From Halapricum salinum (GTDB taxonomy: Archaea > Halobacteriota > Halobacteria > Halobacteriales > Haloarculaceae): a DNA stretch of 64,000 nt. The DNA is taken from NCBI RefSeq assembly GCF_004799665.1, contig NZ_CP031310.1, positions 550,887 through 614,886 of the forward strand, read 5' to 3'. The stretch's first letter is position 1. Every line of letters starts with the position of its first letter. The notes beneath the pieces were generated by a model. That model had not been told where the DNA came from and ran no database searches. It saw nothing but the letters and a program-made list of their open reading frames with translations. Shown here piece by piece: positions 41,463 through 50,871 of this stretch. A program made the position numbers and the translations under genes.

Positions 41463-42089
41463 ATGAGCGATCAGGGGGTCGACGAGAGCAAGCGGGCGAC
41501 CCTCCGACGATTCGCCGCGTTGGGGACGGCCGGATCGTTCGCCCGCTTCGCCGGGGGTGCAAGTGCTGAATCCGACGACGAGTCGGACGCACGCGCAGCC
41601 ATCGCCGGTTACCTCGAAGCGACTCCCGGCGCGCACTTCTCGAAGGTTCGCGACGACCTCCAGTTGGGGACCGGCGAGACTCAGCACCACCTCCGACAGC
41701 TACTCGAGGACGACCGGATCGAGAGCTACAAAGACGGGGACTACCGCCGATTCGTGCCCGCTGGTCGATTCGACGACTTCGAAAAAGCGGCGCTGTCGCA
41801 TCTTCGCCGGAAGACGCCGCGCGGGATGATCCTGACCCTCCTCGAAGACGCCGACGCGGCCGGCGGCGACATCGCCGAGGCCGTGGACGTCTCGCGGCCG
41901 ACGGTCAGCAAGTGCGCGGCGGAACTGGAGTCCGCGGGTTTGCTGACGCGAGAGTCCGGATACAGGCTGGTCGACCCCGAGCGTGTCCTCCTGCTGGTCG
42001 TTCGCTATGCCGACTCGTTCGGCCCCGACGCCGTCGCGCTCGCTGAAGACGCCGCCGACCTCGTCACAATGGGCAGCCGCGAGCAATAG
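41463..42089 (+). CDS. Double winged-helix regulator with a Tat-like N-terminus
   Basis: The 208-aa protein contains two winged-helix modules: residues about 46-95 (IAGYLEATPGAHFSKVRDDLQLGTGETQHHLRQLLEDDRI) and about 103-165 (DFEKAALSHLRRKTPRGMILTLLEDADAAGGDIAEAVDVSRPTVSKCAAELESAGLL). The first 35 residues (KRATLRRFAALGTAGSFARFAGGASA) resemble a twin-arginine signal, with RR at 15-16 and a weakly hydrophobic stretch that is interrupted by Arg28. Export of a DNA-binding protein is implausible, so this may be a relic or chance. A TATA-like TTATTTTAGG lies about 30 nt before the ATG. Confidence 0.8.
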   Translation: MSDQGVDESKRATLRRFAALGTAGSFARFAGGASAESDDESDARAAIAGYLEATPGAHFSKVRDDLQLGTGETQHHLRQLLEDDRIESYKDGDYRRFVPAGRFDDFEKAALSHLRRKTPRGMILTLLEDADAAGGDIAEAVDVSRPTVSKCAAELESAGLLTRESGYRLVDPERVLLLVVRYADSFGPDAVALAEDAADLVTMGSREQ

Positions 42090-42095
42090 CTGTCT

Positions 42096-42776
42096 TCAGG
42101 GTGTCCACAGCCGGTCGAATCGATCGGCAATGTCGGGATACGATTCCTTCAACAGCGAGACGTCAGTTTCACCGGCGACGTTGATCACGTGGATCTCGCC
42201 GCGTCGGCCGTCGTAGACGTCCTGAAAATCGTAGACGACACCGACGACGTCGACGTGATCGGGGACGTCCGGGCTTTCGAGTAGGGCATCGACCTGCCGG
42301 TCGACGTTGTACTCGACGAGTCGGTTGATCGCCGCCGCGCGGGAAACGTCGTCGGCAAGCGCGTCGACGCCGGCTTCGAGGGCGGGCGCGAGCAAGCCGA
42401 TGCAGTGTTCGATCCCCGGTGCGTCCGAGAGCCCGCTGGTGAGATGATCGTAGGTCGCCGTAACAGCGCCACAGCCGGTGTGACCGACGACGATGGCGGT
42501 GTCAGTTTCCGTGTGGACGAGCGGATAGAGGACGTCACCGGAGACGACCTCGCCGTGGTCGGTACGCTGGATCACGCGGTTGCCGATATTGGCGCAGGTG
42601 AACAACTGTCCGGGCTCGTCGTTTCCCCAGATGTGGTCCTGGAGGACCCGAGAGTCAGAACAGCAGACAGTGACGGCGTCGGGATACTGGGCGTCCTGAA
42701 CGTGGTCGAATCGCGAATCGAACGCGGCGGCGTGGGCGTCGTTCGCGGCCAGGAGGTCCCGAACGGTGTCGTTCAT
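42096..42776 (-). CDS. Beta-class carbonic anhydrase
   Basis: The 226-aa protein has the beta-CA zinc and active-site residues: C39-x-D41-x-R43 (CCSDSR, 38-43), H99 and C102 in GHTGCGAV, and the standard GNRV segment (65-68). It hydrates CO2 to bicarbonate. It is convergent with the winged-helix gene (6 bp between stops). The ATG at 42774-42776 starts a short helix typical of the family; an upstream frame adds an unlikely 19 residues. Confidence 0.93.
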   Translation of the reverse strand: MNDTVRDLLAANDAHAAAFDSRFDHVQDAQYPDAVTVCCSDSRVLQDHIWGNDEPGQLFTCANIGNRVIQRTDHGEVVSGDVLYPLVHTETDTAIVVGHTGCGAVTATYDHLTSGLSDAPGIEHCIGLLAPALEAGVDALADDVSRAAAINRLVEYNVDRQVDALLESPDVPDHVDVVGVVYDFQDVYDGRRGEIHVINVAGETDVSLLKESYPDIADRFDRLWTP

Positions 42777-42915
42777 ACTGGGACACGGACGCGCCGCGAA
42801 ATGAGTGCTCCGGACTGCGCCAACAGCCATCACGGCCCTGTCCGAATGTCAACGCTGGTCACACGCCGCGAGAGTCACACCCCTTTTGGTGCTGGCTCGG
42901 GTAGCTGTACTCACA

Positions 42916-43089
42916 ATGGGCTTTGGGAGCTACGACGAATCCGAACAGGAGAACCAGCAGAGTGACGCAGACTACGACGACGACGAAGCCGTCAACGTCC
43001 ACGAGAACGACCACGACGGCAGCATCGACTTCGAGTCCGACGCCGACCAGAACGAACTACTGGACAAGCTCCAGCAGATGAAAGACTAG
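42916..43089 (+). CDS. Small acidic protein (DUF5786)
   Basis: The 57-aa protein starts MGFGSYDESEQENQ and ends LLDKLQQMKD, the pattern of haloarchaeal DUF5786. It has a short N-terminal motif, an acidic middle and a C-terminal amphipathic helix. Function unknown. It is convergent with surE (33 bp gap). The ATG at 42916 is chosen because conservation begins MGFGSYD. Confidence 0.85.
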   Translation: MGFGSYDESEQENQQSDADYDDDEAVNVHENDHDGSIDFESDADQNELLDKLQQMKD

Positions 43090-43122
43090 CCGCCGGCGTC
43101 TATTCTTTCGTTTTCGAACGGT

Positions 43123-43944
43123 TCACCAGGCGTCCGGATACGTCTCGGCCAGCGCGTCCAGTGCCTCGTGATGCTCAGTCGTGTGCGGGGCCGTCAGTGG
43201 CGAGACACTAACCTTCCCGTCGACGACTGCGCGGCGGTCGGTTCCGTCCCGATCCGGAATGTCGCCGTCGGCCATCCGTTCCCAGATACGGTCGTGCAAC
43301 TGGACGTGGTCGCCCTCGCGGACGGCGTCCATCTGATAGACAGTCGACGGTTCGGTGATCTCGATAGGGGCTCGTTCGCCGTCTTTCAGGGGCCCGTGCT
43401 CGCCGCCCGCCATCGGCGCGTTGACGTTGAGGTAGTCGGCGTGGTCGAACACGCCGGCCCCGAAGGCATGTTTCGCGAGATATTCGGTCGCGCGCGCGGC
43501 CTCGCTGTAGGCGTCGTACTCCGCCGAGATCGACTGGAAGGTGACGTCCTCGCGGACTGGAATGTACATCGAGACGGCGATTGCCGGCACGTCGAAAAAG
43601 GCGGCTTCGACGGCCGCGCTCACAGTGCCGGAACGGCCCAGCACGTACGCCCCGAGGTTCGCGCCGTCGTTACAGCCCGCGACCACGAGGTCGACGTCCG
43701 GGACCAGTGCCTCGACGCCGGCGACGACGCAGTCGGCGGGCGTGCCGGCGACGGCGTAGCCGAGTTCGTGTTCCTCGACCGAGACCGAACTCGACATGGC
43801 ACGCCCGACAGCGCTCTTGTCGCTGTCGGGCGCGACGGCCGTGACGTCCCCCACGTCGCTCAAGGTATCGTAGAGAACGCGAAAGCCAGTCGTGTCGATC
43901 CCGTCGTCGTTCGTCAGAAGGATGGTCGGCGCGGCCTCGTCCAT
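43123..43944 (-). CDS. surE: 5'/3'-nucleotidase SurE
   Basis: The 273-aa protein has the SurE catalytic N-terminus ILLTNDDGIDTTG (8-20; metal-binding Asp13-Asp14), the conserved VAPDSDKSAVGRAMS (38-52), TPADCV (68-73) and AGCNDGANLG (89-98) motifs. SurE is a metal-dependent nucleoside monophosphatase. The C-terminal region carries VSPLTAPHTT, typical of the family. Start at 43942-43944. Confidence 0.93.
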   Translation of the reverse strand: MDEAAPTILLTNDDGIDTTGFRVLYDTLSDVGDVTAVAPDSDKSAVGRAMSSSVSVEEHELGYAVAGTPADCVVAGVEALVPDVDLVVAGCNDGANLGAYVLGRSGTVSAAVEAAFFDVPAIAVSMYIPVREDVTFQSISAEYDAYSEAARATEYLAKHAFGAGVFDHADYLNVNAPMAGGEHGPLKDGERAPIEITEPSTVYQMDAVREGDHVQLHDRIWERMADGDIPDRDGTDRRAVVDGKVSVSPLTAPHTTEHHEALDALAETYPDAW

Positions 43945-44062
43945 ACGCTCGCTGAGGCGGGCGACCGCAAAAACACCACGGTCGTTCTTTCATGCAGGTA
44001 TCCTTCTGAACCAGCCACCCACTATGATAACGTAGTACGGCCCTATTTCGACTATAGATTTC

Positions 44063-44437
44063 ATGGAGTATACGAAGAGAGAATTTGTGGTGTGTGCTGC
44101 GGGTGTGATCTCGCTGAGTATTGCTGGCTGTACAGGAACAGATGCCGAGGGTACAATCCCGATCTCGATAGACAATAAATCGACACAGGCCCACACACTC
44201 GCGATCATCGTAACTGACCAAGATGGGAATACGGAGTATCACGCCACCACAGCAGAGATACGAGGAGAGACTGAGAAGACACTGGAAGAGAGGATTGTCC
44301 TTCCGGACTCAGTTCCGAAAGACGTGTCCGTGAGAGTGTTACTGGACACGGGAGAATACCTCGAATTCACGTCGACGTTGGACACCGACGCGAGAATAGC
44401 GGTCGAAATCTCGGAGTCGGACGAACTGTCCGAGTAG
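44063..44437 (+). CDS. Small putative lipoprotein
   Basis: The 124-aa protein has a signal-like start (KREFVVCAAGVISLSIAGC) with a lipobox ending in Cys23, so it should be lipid-anchored outside the membrane. The body looks like a small all-beta domain of about 90 residues (IPISIDNKSTQAHTLAIIV ... VRVLLDTGEYLEFTSTL). Base composition is less GC-rich than flanking genes. Only Lys-Arg, not Arg-Arg, precedes the hydrophobic segment, so Sec export is as likely as Tat. Confidence 0.75.
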   Translation: MEYTKREFVVCAAGVISLSIAGCTGTDAEGTIPISIDNKSTQAHTLAIIVTDQDGNTEYHATTAEIRGETEKTLEERIVLPDSVPKDVSVRVLLDTGEYLEFTSTLDTDARIAVEISESDELSE

Positions 44438-44622
44438 CTATTCGAAGTGAAAAGGAAGGCAGAGGCGGTCAAACCCCCTTGGACGTTCGACTCGGGGTCC
44501 GCCCAGGCTGGATACGGTCCGGATCGACCAGACCACGCTGCGGTCGGGAGGACGATGTCTGGAATCTGAACACGCCACGGAGGGTCAAACTACAAGTCCG
44601 TCCTTCCCCTACTGGACCGTAG

Positions 44623-45006
44623 ATGGCCGACACGATCACCGTCTTGCTCGTCGACGAAGATACGGAGGTCCTGGAGTTGACCCAGACCTTCCTCGAACGC
44701 GAAGACGACGCACTCGATGTCGAAACTGTCACGAGTGCACCAGCGGCGCTGGAGGAACTCGAAGCAGCGTCGTTCGACTGCGTGGTCAGCGACTACTCGA
44801 TGCCCGAGATGACCGGTGTCGAGTTTCTCGAAGCCGTCCGCGAGCGCTCGCCGGGACTCCCCTTCTTCTTCTTTACCGGCAAGGACAGCACGGAGATCGA
44901 AGCCGTCGCCGAGTCGGCCGACATCACCGGCTACGTCCAGAAGGGAACGGGAACGGAACGGTACGGCGATCTCGCCCGGGAGATCAGAGCCGCCGTGGAA
45001 GGATAA
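44623..45006 (+). CDS. Stand-alone response-regulator receiver domain
   Basis: The 127-aa protein is one receiver domain: acidic pair in LLVDEDTE (about 8-15), phospho-acceptor Asp in CVVSDYSMPEMTG (about residue 57), conserved Thr in FFFTGKD (about 85) and Lys in GYVQKGTG (about 107). No output domain is attached, so it must signal by binding a partner, as CheY does. No kinase gene is adjacent; the PAS kinase at 13228-15234 is one candidate. The 185 bp upstream hold no other gene. Confidence 0.9.
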   Translation: MADTITVLLVDEDTEVLELTQTFLEREDDALDVETVTSAPAALEELEAASFDCVVSDYSMPEMTGVEFLEAVRERSPGLPFFFFTGKDSTEIEAVAESADITGYVQKGTGTERYGDLAREIRAAVEG

Positions 45007-45032
45007 TCGACACGCACCGCGAGAACAGACAG

Positions 45033-45416
45033 CTACTCGATCTGCTCGGCGTAGGCGTCGGCGTCGAGCAAGTCCTCGAGTTCGCTCTCGTCTGTGAGGT
45101 CGATTTCGACGAGCCACCCCTCGCCGTAGGGGTCTTCGTTGATCAGTTCGGGTTCGTCGAGCAGCGTCTCGTTGACGGCCGTCACCGTTCCGGAGACGGG
45201 CGCGTAGATGTCAGAGACCGCCTTAATGGACTCGACGACGGCGAAGTCATCGTCGGCACTGATCTCGTCGCCTTCCGCGGGAAGTTCGACGAAGACGACG
45301 TCGCCGAGTTCGTCCTGTGCGAAGTCGGAGATGCCGATCGTTGCGCTGCCGTCGGTCGTGCGGACCCACTCGTGGGAGTCGAGGTAGCGCAGGTCCGCGG
45401 GGATTTCGAAGCTCAT
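45033..45416 (-). CDS. gcvH: Glycine cleavage system H protein
   Basis: The 127-aa lipoyl carrier of the glycine cleavage complex has the standard HEWVR start (15-19) and lipoylation Lys65 in [14 protein letters not shown]. It shuttles the aminomethyl group between P, T and L proteins. Its ATG overlaps the gcvT stop by 4 nt (ATGA), so it is translationally coupled and downstream of gcvT. No gcvP lies in the window. Confidence 0.96.
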   Translation of the reverse strand: MSFEIPADLRYLDSHEWVRTTDGSATIGISDFAQDELGDVVFVELPAEGDEISADDDFAVVESIKAVSDIYAPVSGTVTAVNETLLDEPELINEDPYGEGWLVEIDLTDESELEDLLDADAYAEQIE

Positions 45417-46492
45417 CTATCTACGAATGGCGTGGTCCTGATACGTGCTTTCTTCGGTTCGTCCCGGACGACGACTCTGACCAGCGTGTCCGCGCTCGCG
45501 TGCTCGCTATCGACGTAGCCCAGTCCGATGGGATCGCCCAGGGTCGGGCTCATCGTGCCGCTCGTCACGTGGCCGATCTCCTCGCCCGCCGGGGTGGTGA
45601 TCGGATGGCCGTGTCGCGGAATCCCGCGGTCGATCAGTTTCACGCCGACGAACTCCGCGGTCGGGCCCTCCTCGTAGACGGCTTCCAGCGCGTCTCGGCC
45701 GACGAACTCGGTGTCGAGATCGACGACGAACCCGAGCCCGGCACTGAAGGGATCACGGGGTTCGTCCTCGGGGTCGAAATCCTGCCCGGAGAGGAGAAAG
45801 CCCATCTCCATCCGGAGGGTGTCACGCGACCCGAGCCCGCAGGGCTGGCAGTCGAAGGCGTCCCACACTGTAGGGGCGTCCCCCCACGGAGCCAAAATCT
45901 CGAACCCACGCTCGCCCGTGTAGCCCGTCGACGCGACGAGGCAGTCGACGCCCGAGAGCTCGCGCTCTCCGATCTCGAATCGGCCGAGGTCGAACGGGCT
46001 GCCGGCCACTGCCTCGAAGCGGTCGATCGCGTCGGGCCCCTGGACGGCGAGCATCGCCCAGCCGGTCGTGGCGTTGTCGACTGTGGCCTCGAGGTCCCAC
46101 TCCTCGCGGATCCACGCACAGCGCTCGGCCATCGCCTCGTCGTGGCCGGCGTTGGGAACGAACAGGTAGGTCTCGCCGTCGGGGAGACGGTAGACCACCG
46201 TGTCCTCGAGCATGATCCCGTCCGCGTCGGTGATCGCCGTGTACTGGGCCTCGCCGGGGTCAAGTCCCGAGACGTCGTTGGTCGTCAGTCGCTGGAGGAG
46301 TTCGGGCGCGTCCGGACCCCCGAGTTCTATCTCACCCATGTGCGAGACGTCGAACTTCCCGACGGTCTCGCGGACGCTGTCGTGTTCGTCGCGGATCGAG
46401 TCGAACTCGACGGGCATCTCCCAGCCCCCGAAGTCCGTAAAGCGCGCCCCCCGATCGGTGTGGCGCTGGTAGAGCGGTGTCTGGCGGGACAT
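45413..46492 (-). CDS. gcvT: Aminomethyltransferase (glycine cleavage T protein)
   Basis: The 359-aa protein has the GcvT folate-binding features: [26 protein letters not shown] at the start, the Asp in [18 protein letters not shown] and [11 protein letters not shown] and [21 protein letters not shown] near the C-terminus. It transfers the methylene group from the H protein to tetrahydrofolate or the archaeal pterin analogue. The ATG at 46490-46492 gives the standard [11 protein letters not shown]; the longer frame is non-conserved. It overlaps gcvH by 4 bp. Confidence 0.95.
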   Translation of the reverse strand: MSRQTPLYQRHTDRGARFTDFGGWEMPVEFDSIRDEHDSVRETVGKFDVSHMGEIELGGPDAPELLQRLTTNDVSGLDPGEAQYTAITDADGIMLEDTVVYRLPDGETYLFVPNAGHDEAMAERCAWIREEWDLEATVDNATTGWAMLAVQGPDAIDRFEAVAGSPFDLGRFEIGERELSGVDCLVASTGYTGERGFEILAPWGDAPTVWDAFDCQPCGLGSRDTLRMEMGFLLSGQDFDPEDEPRDPFSAGLGFVVDLDTEFVGRDALEAVYEEGPTAEFVGVKLIDRGIPRHGHPITTPAGEEIGHVTSGTMSPTLGDPIGLGYVDSEHASADTLVRVVVRDEPKKARIRTTPFVDR

Positions 46493-46595
46493 ACCGAAAG
46501 CGGGGACGGGCACGGAGGTAACTCTTTGGTCGTCGATCGTCTCCGAGACCGACAGCTTGCGAGAAGAGGATAAACGCAGGGCGCGTAGAGTATGC

Positions 46596-47000
46596 ATGTC
46601 AACAGCACCCGCACGCCGGAGCGACAGCGTCGTCAGTGCCGCGAGAACGACCCTCGGTGACTCCCTGCGGAGCGTGATCACTTTCACGCCTAGCGACCAC
46701 GAAGTCGTCTACCTCCGTCGTGACCTGGCCGACGATCCGGTCGGCCGCCGGACGCGCTCGGAGTTCGTCGACGTCGAGCGCTTCGGCTTCGCCAGCCAGG
46801 GACGGTTCAACAGGCTCTCGGCAGAACACGGGACCGAACCCGAGATCGGCGAATATGTGGCGACGATCCGCGTGTGTTCGAACGGCTTCGTCGCGCGAGT
46901 CATCGTCGGCGACCACGGGGTTCTCGTCACGACCGACGAACTCGACATCGGTTCGTTCGAGGAACTCGCGGTGACGCTACGAAAACTGCTCGCCGCCTGA
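46596..47000 (+). CDS. Conserved haloarchaeal protein of unknown function
   Basis: The 134-aa protein is a small alpha/beta domain: LRSVITFTPSDHEVVYLRRDLADDPVGRRTRSEFVDVERFGF, then IGEYVATIRVCSNGFVARVIVGDHGVLVTTDELD. No catalytic motif. I recall related proteins only in haloarchaea. It is convergent with the fused beta-oxidation gene by 6 bp and divergent from gcvT. ATG at 46596 begins a short acidic-neutral N-terminus. Confidence 0.7.
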   Translation: MSTAPARRSDSVVSAARTTLGDSLRSVITFTPSDHEVVYLRRDLADDPVGRRTRSEFVDVERFGFASQGRFNRLSAEHGTEPEIGEYVATIRVCSNGFVARVIVGDHGVLVTTDELDIGSFEELAVTLRKLLAA

Positions 47001-47006
47001 GCGTCC

Positions 47007-48983
47007 CTACTTCCCTTCGAACTCCGGCTCCTCGTCGCCGAAGAAGGCGTTGATGCCCTCGTGGACGTCCTCGCTGCCGACGACGTGGCCGAAGCCCATC
47101 GACTCGACTTCCAGGCCGGTCTCGTGGTCGTCCCAGCCTTTGCTCATCGCGCGCTTGGTGTAGCGCATCGCCAGTGGCGGGCCGCCGGCCAGTTTCGCGG
47201 CGTACGCCTGGGCTTGCTCCTCGAACTCAGCTGGCTCGTAGACCTCGTTGACGAAGCCGAACTCTTCCATCTCCTCGGCGGGGTAGCGCTCGGCCGTGAA
47301 GATGATCTCCTTGGCACGGCCCATCCCGATGATCCGCTGGAGGCGCTGGGTGCCGCCCCAGCCCGGCAGCAGTCCGAGGTTGAACTCCGGCTGGCCGAAC
47401 TCGGAGCGAGTCGTGGCGACGCGAACGTCTGCACAGGTCGCTAGCTCCATCCCGCCGCCGAGACAGTAGCCGTCGATGGCGGCGACCACGGGCATCTCGA
47501 TCTCCTCCAGTCGGCCGAAGGTCTCCTGGCCGAACTTCGAGAGTTCGACCGCCTCGAATGGGTCCGCACCGCTCCCGGCGATGCTCATGAAGTCCGCCCC
47601 GGCGGAGAACGCCCGGTCGCCAGCGCCCGTCAAGAGTAGCGAGCGGACCGAGTCGTCGTCCGCGACGACGTCCAGCGCGGCGTCCAGCTCCTCGATGAGC
47701 TCCAGCGAGATGCTGTTCATCTGCTGGGGGCGGTTCAGTTCGATGTGTGCGACTTTCTGTCCGGGATAGCTCAGCGTGATCGTCTCGAAGTCGACGCTCC
47801 CCTCCTCGTCACCCGAATCGTCGTAGAAGCCGCCCTGCTCTGCGAACTCCGCGAAGTGTTCGTAGGGTTCGTATCGCGGATGGCCGCTGGATTCGTGAGC
47901 CTCCTGGATCACGTCGTAGAGCTCGGCGAGTCCGTACTCGTCGGCCATCTTCGCCGGCCCCTTCGGCCAGCGGCCGCCGAGTTTGACCGCGGTGTCGATC
48001 TCTTCGGCGGAGGCGACGTCCGCCCCGATGAGGTAGGCCACTTCGTTGGCGAGCGCGGCCAGGAGCCGGGCTTTGACGGTCTCGTCGGCCTCGTCCATCG
48101 GGACGTCAGCACCATCGCCGTCCTCGTAGTCGTAGAAGCCCTCGCCGGATTTCTGGCCGTACTGTTCGGCCTCGACTTTCTCGACCATCAGCGGACAGGG
48201 CTCGTAACGCTGGCCCAGTTCGTCGTTCATGTAATCGAGGACGTGGTAGCCGACGTCGATGCCGACGTAGTCGGCCAGTTCGAAGCTTCCCATCGGGAGC
48301 CCGATGTCGAACTTCGTGGTCGAGTCGACCTCGGCGATCGAGGCCACGTCGTCTTCGACCAGCCACGCCGCCTCGTTCATCAGCGGCACCAGGATGCGGT
48401 TGACGATGAACCCGGGAACGTCCTTGCGGACGCGAACCGGCGTCTTGTCCATCGCCACGGCGAGGTCTTCGATAGCGTCGAGCGTCTCCCCCGAAGTGTG
48501 CGCGCCGGAGACGACCTCGACCAGGTCCATCCGCACCGGGGGATTGAAGAAGTGCATCCCGCAGAACTGCTCGGCTCTGTCGGTGACCTCCGAGAGGTCG
48601 GTGATCGAGAGACTGGAGGTGTTGGTGGCGAAAATCGCCTCCTCGGGGGCGTACTCGTCGATTTCGGTGTAGACCTCCTTTTTGATGTCCATGACCTCCG
48701 GGACGGCCTCGATCACGACGTCCGCGTCCGAGACTGCCTCTTCGAGGTCCACCAGCGGCGTGATCCGCTCGATGGCCGCCTCAGCTTCTTCGTCGGTCAG
48801 CTGGTCCTTCTCGGCGAGTTTGTTCAGGCTCCACTCGATCTGCTCGTAGCCGTCCTGCACCAGTTCCTCTTCGATGTCCCGCAACACGACGTCGTAGCCC
48901 GCCATCGCCGCGACCTCCGCGATGCCGTGGCCCATGTTTCCGGCACCCAGTACCGAGATTGTAGTGATATCGTCGATGTCCAT
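47007..48983 (-). CDS. 3-hydroxyacyl-CoA dehydrogenase/enoyl-CoA hydratase fusion
   Basis: The 658-aa protein fuses an N-terminal 3-hydroxyacyl-CoA dehydrogenase (NAD loop GAGNMGHGIAEVA about 13-25; catalytic His in GMHFFNPP; second domain PGFIVNRILVPLMNEA) to a C-terminal crotonase (about 400-658; ELNRPQQMNSIS, oxyanion segments AFSAGADF and GYCLGGGMELATCADVRVA with catalytic Glu). It catalyses two consecutive steps of fatty-acid beta-oxidation. The domain order is the reverse of bacterial FadB, as is usual for archaeal fusions. The acyl-CoA dehydrogenase lies divergently next to it (137 bp), so the two could share control. Confidence 0.94.
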   Translation of the reverse strand: MDIDDITTISVLGAGNMGHGIAEVAAMAGYDVVLRDIEEELVQDGYEQIEWSLNKLAEKDQLTDEEAEAAIERITPLVDLEEAVSDADVVIEAVPEVMDIKKEVYTEIDEYAPEEAIFATNTSSLSITDLSEVTDRAEQFCGMHFFNPPVRMDLVEVVSGAHTSGETLDAIEDLAVAMDKTPVRVRKDVPGFIVNRILVPLMNEAAWLVEDDVASIAEVDSTTKFDIGLPMGSFELADYVGIDVGYHVLDYMNDELGQRYEPCPLMVEKVEAEQYGQKSGEGFYDYEDGDGADVPMDEADETVKARLLAALANEVAYLIGADVASAEEIDTAVKLGGRWPKGPAKMADEYGLAELYDVIQEAHESSGHPRYEPYEHFAEFAEQGGFYDDSGDEEGSVDFETITLSYPGQKVAHIELNRPQQMNSISLELIEELDAALDVVADDDSVRSLLLTGAGDRAFSAGADFMSIAGSGADPFEAVELSKFGQETFGRLEEIEMPVVAAIDGYCLGGGMELATCADVRVATTRSEFGQPEFNLGLLPGWGGTQRLQRIIGMGRAKEIIFTAERYPAEEMEEFGFVNEVYEPAEFEEQAQAYAAKLAGGPPLAMRYTKRAMSKGWDDHETGLEVESMGFGHVVGSEDVHEGINAFFGDEEPEFEGK

Positions 48984-49120
48984 GATTCTCCATTCGGATT
49001 CACATCTGGGGGACGGTTTAACGTTTCTCTCAGGGGGGAACCTGCCAGCCGTTTATGAACGCGTTGTAGATTTATTTGTGATTACAAACCATTATGGTTT
49101 GGTGATTGTAACACACCCAC

Positions 49121-50278
49121 ATGGATTTCGAACTCGAGGATCACCAAGAACAGGTTCGCGAAGAGGTACGGAAGTTCGCCGCAAACGAGATCGAGCCGGT
49201 CGCCACGGAGTACGACGAGGCCGAGAAGTTCCCCCACGAGATCGTCGACAAGGCCGCCGAGATGGGGCTCACAGGAGCAAACATCCCGATGGAGTACGGC
49301 GGGGCGGGCTACTCGACACTGGACGTCGCGATCATCACCGAGGAACTGTTCGCAGTCGATCCCGGGATCGCTCTCTCGATCATCGCCGCCTCGTTCGGCT
49401 CGGACGCCATCATGGGCTTCGGCACCGAAGAACAGAAAGAGCGCTGGCTCGAACCGGTCGCTGCCGGCGACGCCATTATGGGCACGGCCATCAGCGAGCC
49501 CGATACCGGTAGCGACGTCTCCTCGATCTCGACTCGCGCCGAGAAAGACGGCGACGAGTGGGTCATCAACGGGAACAAGATGTGGATTACCAACGGCACA
49601 GTCGGCGACTACTTCGTCGTCATGACCAAGACCGACCCCGAGGCCGAGGGGCGGTACAACGGCTTCTCCCAGATCGTCGTCGAATCGGATCGCGACGGCT
49701 TCGAAGCCGAGAAGATCACCGGCAAGCTCGGGATTCGCGCCTCCGATACCGCTGAACTGATCTTCGACAACGTCCGCGTCCCCGAGGAGAACCTCGTCGG
49801 CACGCGGGGCGGCGGCTTCCTCCAGCTCATGCAGTTTTTCGACGAGACCCGGACCGCCGTGGCCGCCCAGGGCGTCGGGATCGCCAAAGGCGCGGCCGAG
49901 GCCGCACTCGATTATGCCCAAGAACGCGAGCAGTTCGGCAAGCCCATCGGCGAGTTCCAGGCCATCCAGCACAAGCTCGCTGACATGTACACCCAGACCG
50001 AGGCAGCCCGCCAGCTCACCTACAAATCGGCCTGGAGCGTCGACAACAAGAGCGATCAGCTCACCATGCTCGCCTCGATGGCCAAGGAGTACGCCTCCCG
50101 CGTGGCCGTCGAGGTCGCCGACGAGGCCGTCCAGATCCACGGCGGGGCGGGCTACGTCAACGACTTCCCCGTCGAGCGGTTCTACCGCGACGCCAAGATC
50201 ACCCAGATCTACGAGGGCACCACCGAGATCCAGAAGAACATCATCGCCCGCGAACTGATGGGCAAGGGGATGTTCTAG
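49121..50278 (+). CDS. Acyl-CoA dehydrogenase
   Basis: The 385-aa FAD enzyme performs the first step of beta-oxidation. Landmarks: [38 protein letters not shown] (about 128-165, FAD/substrate loop), [26 protein letters not shown], and the C-terminal [44 protein letters not shown] with the catalytic Glu in YEGT. Electrons would go to ETF (not in window). It is divergent from the fused HADH/ECH gene; the AT-rich 49060-49120 region probably holds its promoter. Confidence 0.95.
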   Translation: MDFELEDHQEQVREEVRKFAANEIEPVATEYDEAEKFPHEIVDKAAEMGLTGANIPMEYGGAGYSTLDVAIITEELFAVDPGIALSIIAASFGSDAIMGFGTEEQKERWLEPVAAGDAIMGTAISEPDTGSDVSSISTRAEKDGDEWVINGNKMWITNGTVGDYFVVMTKTDPEAEGRYNGFSQIVVESDRDGFEAEKITGKLGIRASDTAELIFDNVRVPEENLVGTRGGGFLQLMQFFDETRTAVAAQGVGIAKGAAEAALDYAQEREQFGKPIGEFQAIQHKLADMYTQTEAARQLTYKSAWSVDNKSDQLTMLASMAKEYASRVAVEVADEAVQIHGGAGYVNDFPVERFYRDAKITQIYEGTTEIQKNIIARELMGKGMF

Positions 50279-50297
50279 AGACCACTTTTTCCCGCTC

Positions 50298-50412
50298 GGG
50301 TTTCCTCGGGCCGTCTTCGACGGCCCTGCGGGAACCCATCGCGGCAAAAACTTGGGGAAAAGGCCGGACTCGCCGTTGGCGAGTCCGGGGAAACGCGGCG
50401 CTATGCGCCGCG
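50298..50412. repeat. Cluster of three near-perfect hairpins
   Basis: Three consecutive stem-loops follow the acyl-CoA dehydrogenase stop. The first has two stacked 8-bp stems (GGGTTTCC with GGGAACCC, allowing one G-T pair; GGGCCGTC with GACGGCCC around a TTC loop; 50298-50337). The second is an 11-bp perfect stem, CCGGACTCGCC/GGCGAGTCCGG, with a GTT loop (50364-50388). The third is an 8-bp stem, CGCGGCGC/GCGCCGCG, with a TAT loop (50394-50412). All loops have 3 nt. The rest of the 305-bp gap (to 50583) holds no recognised gene. IS-end, attachment or structured-RNA functions are possible. Confidence 0.75.
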
Positions 50413-50583
50413 TATGCTTGTCGTTGTTCAAACGGTATCCGGGAATTGATCACAGAGAGACACATTCCATCAGAATCTCGTCACACTCGCCGTGCAAGAT
50501 ATAGAGAGTGAAGCCAGCACAGAGGCTACATTTGTTCCAGACCTGTACCCCTGAATCAGCTGCTCAGCGTGCGTCCGAAATGA

Positions 50584-50871
50584 CTACTCGATTTCTAACT
50601 GTCCACTTCCGCCACCCTCCTGACCGTCGTTTTCGTCCCATTCGAGTTCGAACTCGATACTTCGTTCAGTCATGTTGCCAGCCGGGCCTTCGCGTTCAGC
50701 TTTGACTTCGAAGGTCGGTCGGGCAGGGGGATTCAGCGTTACAGATTCGGAGCCTGCTTTCAGCTTGAGAGCGTTACCGCTGTCGAGATTGTCCGCGACT
50801 TTCCGAAGGTACGATGCAATCTCTTCTCGACTCTGGTCGCTCTCTGATTTGAACAGAACTTCTTCAGGCAT
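50584..50871 (-). CDS. Amphi-Trp domain protein
   Basis: The 95-aa protein begins MPEEVLFKSESDQSREEIASYLRKVADNLDSGN and has FEVKAEREG ... EFELEWDEND, the pattern of the small amphi-Trp domain. The role of that domain is unknown. It ends Gly-rich and acidic. It lies in the lower-GC patch after the hairpin cluster. The ATG at 50869-50871 starts the conserved region. Confidence 0.8.
   Translation of the reverse strand: MPEEVLFKSESDQSREEIASYLRKVADNLDSGNALKLKAGSESVTLNPPARPTFEVKAEREGPAGNMTERSIEFELEWDENDGQEGGGSGQLEIE

Noticed and set aside
45033-46492. Broken glycine cleavage operon because gcvP is absent
   Set aside because: gcvP genes are often elsewhere in archaeal genomes, and gcvT and gcvH are intact.
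47745-49058. 437-codon open frame on the plus strand
   Set aside because: It is antisense to the fused hydroxyacyl-CoA dehydrogenase/hydratase gene; no recognisable domain.
50241-50465. 74-codon minus-strand frame across the hairpin cluster as a tnpB remnant
   Set aside because: The frame has no transposase motif that I can recognise, so it was not annotated as a pseudogene.
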